Source: Pseudalgibacter ostreae (GTDB taxonomy: Bacteria > Bacteroidota > Bacteroidia > Flavobacteriales > Flavobacteriaceae). Taken from it: a stretch of 64,000 nt of DNA. Shown one piece after another: positions 28,537 through 37,884 of this stretch (positions within the stretch are counted from its first letter, which is position 1; each line of letters starts with the position of its first letter). The notes below the pieces were generated by a model. It did not search any database. It was not told the DNA's origin and worked only from the letters and a program-made list of their open reading frames with translations. The stretch lies in contig NZ_JBHMFC010000074.1 in NCBI RefSeq assembly GCF_042427585.1, positions 62,001 through 126,000 of the forward strand, read 5' to 3'. The translations under genes were made by a program, and so were the position numbers.

Positions 28537-29400
28537 TTATAGTGTTGCTTTGCCTTTTAAATACCCTAGAGATTGCAAAAAAACATCGGCCTCACGAGTT
28601 GTTTCTATATAATATTTATCTCCTTCTTGTTTTCCTTTATTAAAAAACCCATGAGCTTGATTTTTGTATATAAATATATCGCATCTGCTTCCTACAGCTT
28701 CCATTTTTTCTTTAAACGAATACGCCGTGGCAACAGGAATCCATTTATCTCTATCTCCTAAAAAGAAAATAGTAGGTGGAGCCCCTTTTGTAATATTATG
28801 TATAGGCGAAAACTCTAAATACCTGTCGCCTATTCTTTCATAGCCATATCCCCCTTTACCATTATCGATTACAGGGTTGTATAATATTAAAGCATTTGCC
28901 TTTGGGCTTACAGACACATTATCTGTAGTTTCGTTAATACCAGGGAGCATACTTGTGGCTGCTGCCAGATGCCCACCCGCAGAACCTCCTGCCGCTATTA
29001 TTTTTTCAGGATGTATCCCGAAATCTTTAGCATGGCTTCTTAAAAATCGCATAGCTGTTTTAGCATCTTTTACCGCATCAAAAGGAGTGCTTTGGTTTCG
29101 ATTTTTTACACGATAATCTACCACTACCGAAACCATGCCCCTTGAAGCAAAATATTTCGATTGGCCCTCAAACTGATCAATACTGCCCCCGTTCCATCCT
29201 CCTCCAAAGAAGAACACTATAGTAGCATGTTTTGTCTTCTTTTTGAAGTTATCAGGATAATAGAGACGCAGGCTTAAAGTATCTGCCTTTATTATTTTAT
29301 AAATAACATCCTCTGTAATGGGCTCAAATTTTTGCTGACCAAAAACGGTTGTAACTACAGATAATGTGAGGACAAAAAGTATGGTGTTTTTCAATTTCAT
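28537..29400 (-). CDS. Alpha/beta-hydrolase carbohydrate esterase (BD-FAE/acetylesterase-like, 287 aa)
   Basis: Behind a signal peptide (1-21) lies a one-domain alpha/beta hydrolase. The oxyanion segment FFFGGGWNGGS replaces the usual HGGG, the nucleophile Ser sits in AAGGSAGGHLA near residue 138, the acid Asp in FLGDRDKWIP and the base His in KNQAHGFF. Relatives deacetylate or deferuloylate plant and algal polysaccharides in the periplasm. It lies between a large lyase gene (gap 11 bp) and the GH141-like gene (gap 18 bp), so it is firmly inside the operon. The acyl group removed is unknown. Confidence 0.88.
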   Translation of the reverse strand: MKLKNTILFVLTLSVVTTVFGQQKFEPITEDVIYKIIKADTLSLRLYYPDNFKKKTKHATIVFFFGGGWNGGSIDQFEGQSKYFASRGMVSVVVDYRVKNRNQSTPFDAVKDAKTAMRFLRSHAKDFGIHPEKIIAAGGSAGGHLAAATSMLPGINETTDNVSVSPKANALILYNPVIDNGKGGYGYERIGDRYLEFSPIHNITKGAPPTIFFLGDRDKWIPVATAYSFKEKMEAVGSRCDIFIYKNQAHGFFNKGKQEGDKYYIETTREADVFLQSLGYLKGKATL

Positions 29401-29411
29401 TCTGGCCTTAT

Positions 29412-32216
29412 TTATGGTTCGTCAAAAAAAATCACAGCCTTCTCATAAGCCTGTTCGAGTTTAAAAACCAATTTATTTTCATTGTTTCTGTTCTTGGTAC
29501 CTTTTCTAGTTGCCACTACGACACCATTTTTATACAACCTTAATTCTGCTGGTTCTTTCCCTTTAGGAAACGGCATGTTAATGGTAATAGGTTTATCATT
29601 TTGTAGCAAATAACCGTCTTTGGTTTTTTCTAGAGAAACTGTAAATGGCTTTCCAGAAGATACGATATCCCAGCCTTCATTCTCATAAGCATACATACCA
29701 GAAAGGAACAAGAAATCTAATGTATTAGTAGTCTTAGATTTTCTGGTAATAGAAAGCAAGCCTTTTTGATAAAAGTCCTTTTCTTTTGCAATATCATGTT
29801 CCGTAGCGTTTACCACAAGTTTATCTGTTGCCTGATCTTCTAATAACACCTCTATAATTTGTGTGTTCGGGTAGTTTTTTAATGCCGCATACGATACGTT
29901 TTTAATCGGGTTTTCTTGACCATCGATATAAGGATTGAATACAACTGCAAATGGATTTGCCCAAGATGCGGCTTCTCTTTTTAATATTAAACTAGGAAGT
30001 GGCTCATTTACAACTTCTTTTGGAACCGTGCCTTTACTAACGGCATTAGATTTGGGTGATTTAAAACTGTACACGGTTTGGCGCTCACTACCTTTTATCC
30101 AAAGTTTCATGATATGATCTGGATGGCCCTCGGTTTTCAATGTAAACAAGGCCTTTATGTCTTGAGAGGTTTGTGTTTTAAATTTATCTGTAAAGTAATC
30201 ATAGCCTTTTAAGTCTCCTTTTTTAGAGCTTAAATCGTCTGTAGAAATCATTTCTAACTGTTTTCCCTTGTTATCAAAAAACACTAAAGACTGCCCGAGA
30301 TTATGATATAAATATTCGTGCTTTTGTTTTCCTTCTTGTTGCTTCTTTGATCTAAAAACATCTACAATATAGCTTTTAGAGGCATTCGATTTAATTATAG
30401 CAGTAAAGCGTTGCTGATCTGAAACTGTTTCTGGCTCTAAAAACGATACTTTCGAAAAGGTGAGCTTATTAAAATTCGGGTACTCTTCAGATTTAGGATA
30501 AGCATTGTCCAATTTAAAAGGATTATAAGACCGCATGGCGCTATAATCTGATTTCCCATCTACAATCACTGTATTATGTGCTGGAAACCTAGAATAAAAC
30601 TCCCGATGATCGGTGTGCCAATAACTAGACCCCTTCCCCATGTCTGGTCCTAAGGCGTACTGGTTTGCAAATAACTCTATGGATATGCCATTGGCATGGG
30701 CATGGTTGCCAAAAGACCCAATAGTGGATATCATAACGGCATCATCTCCAGTTCCTATTCTTTGATTAAACAGACTTACATTAGGTGCATAAAATGTAGG
30801 AGAAATTAGGTTTTTTGTACTTATTTTTTCGGCATTATTATTCGTCTTCAATGCATCTACATAAAAGAACAGCTGAAAAAAGTCATTGGCCTCTCTCGTA
30901 TACAAATCGTCTGAAATCATTTTAGAGAGCAACCCAGAAATTAAAGTTTCTTTATCGGTTTCGTTATATTTTTTATAATTAGCGATTAAGAGCTCGAAGT
31001 TTTCGGGTGGTAATATTTTATGGTTAGAATCGCCAAAACCTATAGTATACCCGTTAGGAAATAAATATTGAAAAGAAGCCAATGCTGCTTTCTCCACTAT
31101 TGGGTAGTTTAAAAATTCATTAGCGTTTGTTGCATGGTCTAAAAGTGTAAATATTCGTAACAACGTGGAAATAACATGTACAGAATAAGAAGCCGACTCT
31201 GGCCACATTCCTGTTTCAAAATCATACACTAAAAGCGACTCTTTAATAGCTAATTGTCTATCTGTAGAAGTAACAAACGTATGATCTAAAAAGTACTCCT
31301 TACCTTTTCCATTTTTATAAGTAGCATTGTCTTCTAAAACCAAACCTATATAAGTTAAAAAACGTGCCTGAAATAAGTTCCAATTATTATCTGGAATTCC
31401 TTTTTCTATAATTTGGTCGCCCCATTTTTGAAAAACCGAAACCGAATGGTCTAAATTGATGTTATTAGCTTTAAAATAGTCATATAAAAAATCATATGCC
31501 GTTACTAAAGACACTACAATACCTTCATGAATGACCTCAAAAGTTGCAAGGCCAGAGATGTTTTGTTGCGCCGAATTTTCCAGATCTATAGGGGCATCTC
31601 TATAATGCATGCCATCCATATAGGTTAAAAATATAGGAGCAGCAAAGTCGGCATATTTTTGATCTTTGGTAAGCCAATATAAAAAAGCAGCATCTTCTGC
31701 GAGGCCCATAATTTGTTCATTTATTTTCTCAATGGCAAAGCCTGCTTTAGAAGGATGTACCCATTCCTTTTTTTGAGTTTCTTTATGTTCTAAATACAAG
31801 CCTCTAGAATCATCAAGATATGGGATTACGTCTTCCAGCCGTGGCCGTTTATAATCTGTAGCCCAATCTCTTGTTCCAGAATATCGTACTGTTGCCACTG
31901 GTGCACTACCTTCCGAGTGTGAGAAATCACCCTTTTTTAAATACACCTTGTCGTGCTTTGTTTTCCAGTTCATTTGCAATCTAGAAACCAACCAATTTGG
32001 GTCTTTATCACAATATTCTAAATACTTTTCTAAGTTTTCTTTTTTCTTTTCTACCAAGCTCTTTTTCCAATCTACTTGCTCAATGGATTTTAGAAAATCG
32101 GCTTTAGCCTCGTTGGTAACATAAATTCTAGGATGTCCAGATACCTGACCCATAAGTGTATGGGTTCCCACTAGCAGGCATAGCATTAAAAATATTCTCA
32201 TGTCTATCTTTTTCAT
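29412..32216 (-). CDS. Heparinase II/III-family polysaccharide lyase (934 aa)
   Basis: I chose the start at 32216 (MKKIDMRIFLMLCLLVG), which follows the upstream stop by one base; an in-frame start at 32231 would overlap that gene by 14 bp. After the signal peptide come a toroid domain with VSRLQMNWKTK and DNNWNLFQARFL, and a beta-sandwich with NHAHANGI near residue 504 and FPAHNTVIVDG near 546. Both histidines, the Asp of GPDMGKG and the later His match the heparinase II site, so it should be active. It is most like the 910-residue lyase at 12339 and is followed by an esterase gene. The two lyases probably arose by duplication and then moved apart within the locus. Confidence 0.87.
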   Translation of the reverse strand: MKKIDMRIFLMLCLLVGTHTLMGQVSGHPRIYVTNEAKADFLKSIEQVDWKKSLVEKKKENLEKYLEYCDKDPNWLVSRLQMNWKTKHDKVYLKKGDFSHSEGSAPVATVRYSGTRDWATDYKRPRLEDVIPYLDDSRGLYLEHKETQKKEWVHPSKAGFAIEKINEQIMGLAEDAAFLYWLTKDQKYADFAAPIFLTYMDGMHYRDAPIDLENSAQQNISGLATFEVIHEGIVVSLVTAYDFLYDYFKANNINLDHSVSVFQKWGDQIIEKGIPDNNWNLFQARFLTYIGLVLEDNATYKNGKGKEYFLDHTFVTSTDRQLAIKESLLVYDFETGMWPESASYSVHVISTLLRIFTLLDHATNANEFLNYPIVEKAALASFQYLFPNGYTIGFGDSNHKILPPENFELLIANYKKYNETDKETLISGLLSKMISDDLYTREANDFFQLFFYVDALKTNNNAEKISTKNLISPTFYAPNVSLFNQRIGTGDDAVMISTIGSFGNHAHANGISIELFANQYALGPDMGKGSSYWHTDHREFYSRFPAHNTVIVDGKSDYSAMRSYNPFKLDNAYPKSEEYPNFNKLTFSKVSFLEPETVSDQQRFTAIIKSNASKSYIVDVFRSKKQQEGKQKHEYLYHNLGQSLVFFDNKGKQLEMISTDDLSSKKGDLKGYDYFTDKFKTQTSQDIKALFTLKTEGHPDHIMKLWIKGSERQTVYSFKSPKSNAVSKGTVPKEVVNEPLPSLILKREAASWANPFAVVFNPYIDGQENPIKNVSYAALKNYPNTQIIEVLLEDQATDKLVVNATEHDIAKEKDFYQKGLLSITRKSKTTNTLDFLFLSGMYAYENEGWDIVSSGKPFTVSLEKTKDGYLLQNDKPITINMPFPKGKEPAELRLYKNGVVVATRKGTKNRNNENKLVFKLEQAYEKAVIFFDEP

Positions 32217-32217
32217 C

Positions 32218-34890
32218 TTATTTAATTTCAATGTTATAGCCAGCTGGATATACTTTTGCTTTCTTTTTATTTAATTGAATGGAAACAGGCTTATCAGACG
32301 AGTAATAGTACTTACCATTTTCCCTTCTTAATTCGGCTGAAACAGCATCATCTATCGCTTCTATTTTATAATGGCCTTTTTGCAGTAACGTCCCTTTTCC
32401 TAGATATAAATATTCTAACGCGTTGTTTTTTTCAGAAGTAATTCCGAAAACCCCTTGAAACTTTAATGACTTAATAGGTTTGTAAACTTTATTATCAATA
32501 GCGTTTAATATCACTTGCTCGCCTTGGTTGGACCTCACTGAGAGACTCATGAAATTATCAGAACTTCTTATTTTTGAAATGCTTTCAATAGACTTCTCAC
32601 CATCATCATAAGCTTCAAAAACCGCGACAAAAGGCTTATCCTTTCCATTATTATTTTCTTGTCTTACAATTAAAGTAGGGGTTGTTTCCGGACTTTTATT
32701 TACTTGTCCTGGTGTAACATCATGTCTAAGTGTAGTTGGTGGCGCATCTACCAAGTACAATTGGCGATTTTCCTGTCCCAGCATCCACATATTTACATGG
32801 AAGGCAGGCGACACGGCTGTTGTTGTCCATATGGCATTAAAATCATGGGCATGCTTTACTTTTCTTTGATTTTTAAAAAACGCATAATTTTTATCGTATG
32901 CTACACCCAAATCGTTAACAGCATCTAATTTTAATGTTTTATTCCCACCGTTTTTTAAGTTTACAGTATGTCCTAAGTTATGATGAATATAGTCGTTATT
33001 TGCTTGGTCCGACCGGAAGATATCTACGTAATACCCTGTAGTTTCCGAAGTTCGCACCATCGCTACCAAACGTCGTTTTTCATCTGCAGACACATCGGCA
33101 AAAGAAACGTGTTCTGATGTTTCGTTAGTATTATAAAGCCCCGTAGAGGTGCTCACCCAAGGATCCATGGCATTAATGGTTATTTCTCCCACTTTATAGC
33201 CTGGAACAATGGTGTTGGACCCCGTTATCCCCCTATGGTATCCTGCATCGGGCGACCAATAGGATTCGTAAGCTGAGGCATCGGGTGCCATAGCCCAACC
33301 TTTTCCATAAAACTGCATCGCCAAACCATTTGCAGCTAAATGCGACTTTTCTCTTCCTCCATAAAGCGTAAACATTAATCCATTAGTTTCATCATTTCCA
33401 TTTTTCATAATCATATGTCTATGGAATGGAGAATATGCGGCTTTATGAAATGGCAAATCACTTCCCGATTTAGGCAGGGGTTGATTAAAAATAATACTTT
33501 GCCAGTCTGATGTGCTTCTATCATACTGTCCTGATTCTATGTTTTTTCGGATTACCGTTGCCATTTTCTTTGCGGTTTCGGCATCATTTTCCCAAGTTGC
33601 ATAGGTTAACAAAGATTCAAAAGATGACATATTAGCTGGCCCGCCACGCATATCTCCAAATACCACTAAATTTCCACGAGCATCCAACCACCCTAGATTA
33701 GCCATTGCTGCTTTGCTAATAATGGGATTTCCTGCAAGCGTATTAACACCAGATTTATAAAGCTTTAGTCCCATTTCTAAAACAAAAGGAATCATTCCCG
33801 ATGCATATCCTGGCGATTCTGGCCATAAGCCTGTGGTTTCATTATAATTACTCATAATTTCAGGTAAACCTGCATAATACTCCCCAGATTTCTCGGTGTA
33901 AAAAGGAATGTAATAGTCGCGCCCTTTTCCATCTTGATAAAAATCGTTAGACTCCAATACAAGCATACTTCCTAGTATATTTTTATAGCGGTTTACATTC
34001 CAATTTCCTTTTTTACCACCTCTTATCAGTCCTATTTCAATAAATCGTTTAAACACTGTTCCCGCCACTTCGGTTGTTGTTTTGTTGAGGGATTTTAAGT
34101 GCTCATGCGGATTTGCATTTAAATAATCATAAATAAAGTCGTAAGTAACGGCCATTGGAATCTGTCTATCATCATGAATCACTTCATAATCATAGTACCC
34201 TAAAATACCACCTGGCTCGTAGCCACCAGGTCCTCCTGAGGATTGTTGAGGGTCCAATGGTGGCTCCATATAATAAGTCCCTAACATCCAAGTCCAAAAG
34301 ATATCGGCTGAAAACTTGGCATATTTCTCATCTTGTGTTACAAAATAAGCAAACGCAGATTTTTCTGCCAGACTTAATATTTCCATATTATTAGCACGAA
34401 TCATATGCCCCGTTTCTTTATAGGGAATTAAAACAGGCGTTAAGTCGCCACTAGAACGGCTAATCCCTAACATATCTCCAGATTCGTTATATGGCGTTCT
34501 ATCTTTTAAAGGCACATTAACATAATCGTTCCATTTGCGCATACCTGGCAATCTTACTGTTGGCAGTGGTGCATTTCCTTCCCCATAATCCCAGTCCTGT
34601 TTTTTAATATAGCATTGGGTAAAATGCTCGCCTTCTTTCCAATACATGGCTAGCCTAGACACAATCCATTCCGGATCGGTCGTGTGCCGGTTGACATATA
34701 AATCTATGTCCTCTTGTAATTTTTGCCATGACGCTTTAGCCCAATCTTCCGTTTCTATTTTTTCCAATAGCGCTTGCCTGTCTTTACTTTCTGCAAATAA
34801 CCTAGGGTGGCTACCAGCTTGTTGTGCATGTGCATAACCTACTGTTAAAAACAGAAGAGGTATTAAAACTATTGACTTTATGATTTTCAT
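32218..34890 (-). CDS. Heparinase II/III-family protein lacking the usual metal-site histidines (890 aa)
   Basis: The signal peptide ends at about residue 22 (YAHAQ). The same N-terminal blocks as in the 910- and 934-residue paralogues are present (HPRLFAE, VSRLAMYWKE, LPTVRLPG), as is the toroid motif KGNWNVNRYKNILG. In the beta-sandwich the H-x-H of the paralogues becomes KSHLAANGLA near residue 516: the first His stays but the second is Ala. Their FPAHNT becomes ITGSNT near 557, His to Ser. Both lost residues correspond to zinc ligands in heparinase II, while the third ligand Asp (MAPDAS) remains. It may use a metal-free mechanism, bind rather than cleave, or act on another linkage. It precedes the 934-residue lyase with a one-base gap and follows a sulfatase gene. 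Confidence 0.82.
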   Translation of the reverse strand: MKIIKSIVLIPLLFLTVGYAHAQQAGSHPRLFAESKDRQALLEKIETEDWAKASWQKLQEDIDLYVNRHTTDPEWIVSRLAMYWKEGEHFTQCYIKKQDWDYGEGNAPLPTVRLPGMRKWNDYVNVPLKDRTPYNESGDMLGISRSSGDLTPVLIPYKETGHMIRANNMEILSLAEKSAFAYFVTQDEKYAKFSADIFWTWMLGTYYMEPPLDPQQSSGGPGGYEPGGILGYYDYEVIHDDRQIPMAVTYDFIYDYLNANPHEHLKSLNKTTTEVAGTVFKRFIEIGLIRGGKKGNWNVNRYKNILGSMLVLESNDFYQDGKGRDYYIPFYTEKSGEYYAGLPEIMSNYNETTGLWPESPGYASGMIPFVLEMGLKLYKSGVNTLAGNPIISKAAMANLGWLDARGNLVVFGDMRGGPANMSSFESLLTYATWENDAETAKKMATVIRKNIESGQYDRSTSDWQSIIFNQPLPKSGSDLPFHKAAYSPFHRHMIMKNGNDETNGLMFTLYGGREKSHLAANGLAMQFYGKGWAMAPDASAYESYWSPDAGYHRGITGSNTIVPGYKVGEITINAMDPWVSTSTGLYNTNETSEHVSFADVSADEKRRLVAMVRTSETTGYYVDIFRSDQANNDYIHHNLGHTVNLKNGGNKTLKLDAVNDLGVAYDKNYAFFKNQRKVKHAHDFNAIWTTTAVSPAFHVNMWMLGQENRQLYLVDAPPTTLRHDVTPGQVNKSPETTPTLIVRQENNNGKDKPFVAVFEAYDDGEKSIESISKIRSSDNFMSLSVRSNQGEQVILNAIDNKVYKPIKSLKFQGVFGITSEKNNALEYLYLGKGTLLQKGHYKIEAIDDAVSAELRRENGKYYYSSDKPVSIQLNKKKAKVYPAGYNIEIK

Positions 34891-34931
34891 GTTGCTATAA
34901 TTCTTTTAAAAAATACAATTCCATTCTTAAT

Positions 34932-36470
34932 TTAATATTGATTTGGATGCTCGAAGTCCCCAATGCGATGAAACACATTACGTTTTAAAGGGATTTGCAT
35001 ACCATCTGTATCTTCTAACCAATCGTACAAACTATTAGCAAAATCTTTAATCATGGGTTGTAATTCTGGCTTATCAATTAAATTCACCATCTCATTGGGG
35101 TCGTTTTCAATATCATACAACTCGTTAGTATCCCAAATGCCATTATATCTTATGTATTTATATTTATCTGTGCGCACCCCAAAAACTGTTGGCGTCATAG
35201 GAAAATCGTATTCAAAATAGTATTCATAGAATATTTTATCTCTCCAATTACGTTCGTCATTTTTCAATAATTGTATAAAAGATTTTCCAGGCATATACTC
35301 TGGTTTTTCTAAACCAGCACACTCTAAAATTGTTGGAGCAATATCTACATTTTGAACCATGCGTTCGACTGTCTTTCCACCTTCAAAAATTTCTGGACAG
35401 TGTACCAGCATAGGCACTTTAACAGACTCTTCATAAAAATGACGTTTATCTATAAGGCCATGTTCTCCCCAACTAAAACCATTATCGCCCATATAAATAA
35501 CCATGGTAGACTCGTCCAGTCCATTTGCTTTTAACCAATCCATCACGGTGCCCACACTATCATCTACACCCATTAAGGTTTCGCAATACCGTTGCACCAA
35601 ATCATCAAAAGTACCATCGGCAGTTCCATGATACATGTGATCGACACCATGCCAGCTATCGCGTTGCCTTTTAACCCAGTCTGGCCAGTTCAGTTTTTTA
35701 TATTCCGATCCAATGGTTTGAGTATAACTATCTGGTTTGTCAATTTTTTTACCAGCATAGATCCCTTCGTGACGTTTGGCCGGTAAAAACATGGCATGTA
35801 CAGCTTTATGTGATAAATACATAAAGAAAGGCTTATCTTTCTCCCTGTTGTCCAACCAATTTACCGCATGTTCTGTTAATAAGTCGGTAACATAGGTACT
35901 CTCGTCATACTGTATGTTCTTTCCATTAATATTAAGGTTAGGTGCGTAATAATCGCCTTGACCTGCAAAACTTTCCCAATGGTCGAATCCAGGACGCGGA
36001 CTATCGTTATGGTCGCCCATATGCCATTTCCCGAAAAAGGAAGTTTGATACCCTGCTTTTTGCAAATACTCTGGGAAAAATGTTAAGTTCCCAGGATTGG
36101 GCGCTACATTATCTACAATAGTGTGCACATGAGAATATTGTCCGGTTAAAATACTGGCACGACTAGGTGAACACAATGATGTGGTTACGAAAGCATTTTT
36201 CATGTGCGCCCCTTCACTTGCCATTTTATCTAAATTAGGCGTTTTAAGCCATGGTACTTTTCCAGTAAAGCCCATGAAATCGTGACGATGATCATCTGTT
36301 AAAATAAAAATAACGTTTCGTTTTTTAGCCGCTTTTACTTGCTCTAACTTTAAGGATTTCTTTTTTGAAGAAGGTTTTTTTTGCGCTTCTATCGATCCTG
36401 AAAAAATGAATACCGCTAAAAAAAAGGCTTGTATCAATATTCGGTTTGGATGGGTTGTAATCAATTTCAT
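34932..36470 (-). CDS. Family S1 sulfatase (512 aa)
   Basis: A signal peptide (about 1-30) and a basic linker precede the sulfatase core: NVIFILTDDHRHD with the metal Asp pair at 59-60, CSPSR with the formylglycine cysteine at residue 100, LTGQYSHVH, FFGKWHMGDH and MGDNGFSWGEHG. The C-terminal part ends with DTNELYDIENDPNEMVNL, the usual sulfatase closing segment. This resembles the choline-sulfatase/N-sulfoglucosamine-like groups more than the iduronate-sulfatase-like trio at the right end of the window. Its ATG overlaps the stop of the GH30 gene by four bases (ATGA), so translation is coupled. Substrate position is unknown. Confidence 0.93.
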   Translation of the reverse strand: MKLITTHPNRILIQAFFLAVFIFSGSIEAQKKPSSKKKSLKLEQVKAAKKRNVIFILTDDHRHDFMGFTGKVPWLKTPNLDKMASEGAHMKNAFVTTSLCSPSRASILTGQYSHVHTIVDNVAPNPGNLTFFPEYLQKAGYQTSFFGKWHMGDHNDSPRPGFDHWESFAGQGDYYAPNLNINGKNIQYDESTYVTDLLTEHAVNWLDNREKDKPFFMYLSHKAVHAMFLPAKRHEGIYAGKKIDKPDSYTQTIGSEYKKLNWPDWVKRQRDSWHGVDHMYHGTADGTFDDLVQRYCETLMGVDDSVGTVMDWLKANGLDESTMVIYMGDNGFSWGEHGLIDKRHFYEESVKVPMLVHCPEIFEGGKTVERMVQNVDIAPTILECAGLEKPEYMPGKSFIQLLKNDERNWRDKIFYEYYFEYDFPMTPTVFGVRTDKYKYIRYNGIWDTNELYDIENDPNEMVNLIDKPELQPMIKDFANSLYDWLEDTDGMQIPLKRNVFHRIGDFEHPNQY

Positions 36471-37882
36471 TTCTTATTGTTTTTTATAATTAAAACAGCC
36501 AAAGATTGGCCTGGAACTTCTACGGATTGTGGTTTATTACTTTCTATTTGGCATTCATATACCTGAGTGTCTTGGTTATCATTCTGCACTAATACATAAA
36601 TTTGGTTATTATACTTTACCGAAATCAAACTGTTTTTAGAAAAATTAGCGATTCGTTTTGCACCAGGAACCAAATATTTACTCAGAAAAGCCATAACTGC
36701 AAAATCTGGATTATAGCTTACTTCTTTGGTTTGACGATTTATGTTTATTAAAGAGTTTTGTTTCCAATTCCATCCACTTTCTGTGGTTTCATTTAAAATC
36801 ATATTCCAATAACAAAAATTTGGACTCCCATTGTTTAGATAAGAGGCCACTTCGTTTAATCGGCTTGACGCCTGCTCCCAAGTATTATTACCATTATAAC
36901 ATTTACTTTCTGTATGCATGATTTTTACAGCAGGAAACAACTCTCTTACTTGTTCTATATACTGCGGATGTGTATATTGAATTCCTATACCATCAAACAG
37001 CACTCGATCTTCTGTATTGGCGGCCAATTCTATCATATCTAATTGTCCTGCCGCTGTTCTAAAGGTTCCTGCCCAAATTTCTGTATTAATCTTATTTAAT
37101 TTAAACTGCGGCCGTAAATATGTTTTTACAAACTTGCTCATTTGCGATATAGGCATCTCATTAGATGGATACGGTGTGTTTGCATCCGTTTCATTTTGAA
37201 TCACTAATCGGTCCACCGTAATCCCTTTTTTAGCATAAGCTGTTATATATTTCACGAAATACAAGGCATAAGCCTCATATATATTAGGCTCATCTTTTAA
37301 ACGATTTTTTTCTTTAAATTCATCCCCTCGATCCATATACCCAGAGTACTTCATCCATGCTGGTGGACTCCATGGTGAAGCAAACAATTTTAATTTTGGA
37401 TTTTGAACAAAGGCTTTTTGAATGTATGGAATAACCGATGTTTCCTCCCTCTTTATAGAAAAGTGCTTCATATTATAATCCTCTGCTATTTCAGAATAGC
37501 TATACGCCTCTAATCCAAAATCACTCGACCCCACTGCGGTTCTAGAAAATGAAAACCCTGCACCGTGCTGTGGGTTAAACAAATTGCCCATCACTTGATC
37601 TTGCAAAACCTTTGGCAAAGACATTAGGGCTTCGCCACCAATTTCATTAAAAGCGCCGCCTATGCCTTCTATGGTTTGGAATTCTATGTTCGGGTATAGC
37701 TTAATTTTACTAGGTCGTTTTTTAGAGATAGGATTAGAGCTATTAGCTATTTTCTGTACAGAAATTTTACCGTTCGGAATATCTCCTGACAATTTAAGCA
37801 CCTTTACTTCTATCTGATCTTGAGAAAACAAGATTAGATTACAAAGTAAAAAAAACACAAATATAACGGCGTTTCTCATCAT
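36467..37882 (-). CDS. GH30 glycoside hydrolase (471 aa)
   Basis: The signal peptide (about 1-20) is followed by FQTIEGIGGAFNEIGGEAL, the GH30 opening strand, a clan-A TIM barrel with the acid/base Glu in VIQNETDANTP near residue 230 and the nucleophile Glu in IMHTESKCYNG near 324, and a C-terminal beta domain ending AVLIIKNNKK. The family includes glucosylceramidases, beta-1,6-glucanases, xylanases and beta-fucosidases, so specificity is open. The segment FASPWSPPAWMKYSGYMDRG is normal for glucosidase-type GH30 subfamilies. It lies 2 bp after GH97 and overlaps the following sulfatase by 4 bp. Confidence 0.92.
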   Translation of the reverse strand: MMRNAVIFVFFLLCNLILFSQDQIEVKVLKLSGDIPNGKISVQKIANSSNPISKKRPSKIKLYPNIEFQTIEGIGGAFNEIGGEALMSLPKVLQDQVMGNLFNPQHGAGFSFSRTAVGSSDFGLEAYSYSEIAEDYNMKHFSIKREETSVIPYIQKAFVQNPKLKLFASPWSPPAWMKYSGYMDRGDEFKEKNRLKDEPNIYEAYALYFVKYITAYAKKGITVDRLVIQNETDANTPYPSNEMPISQMSKFVKTYLRPQFKLNKINTEIWAGTFRTAAGQLDMIELAANTEDRVLFDGIGIQYTHPQYIEQVRELFPAVKIMHTESKCYNGNNTWEQASSRLNEVASYLNNGSPNFCYWNMILNETTESGWNWKQNSLININRQTKEVSYNPDFAVMAFLSKYLVPGAKRIANFSKNSLISVKYNNQIYVLVQNDNQDTQVYECQIESNKPQSVEVPGQSLAVLIIKNNKK

Positions 37883-37884
37883 TT

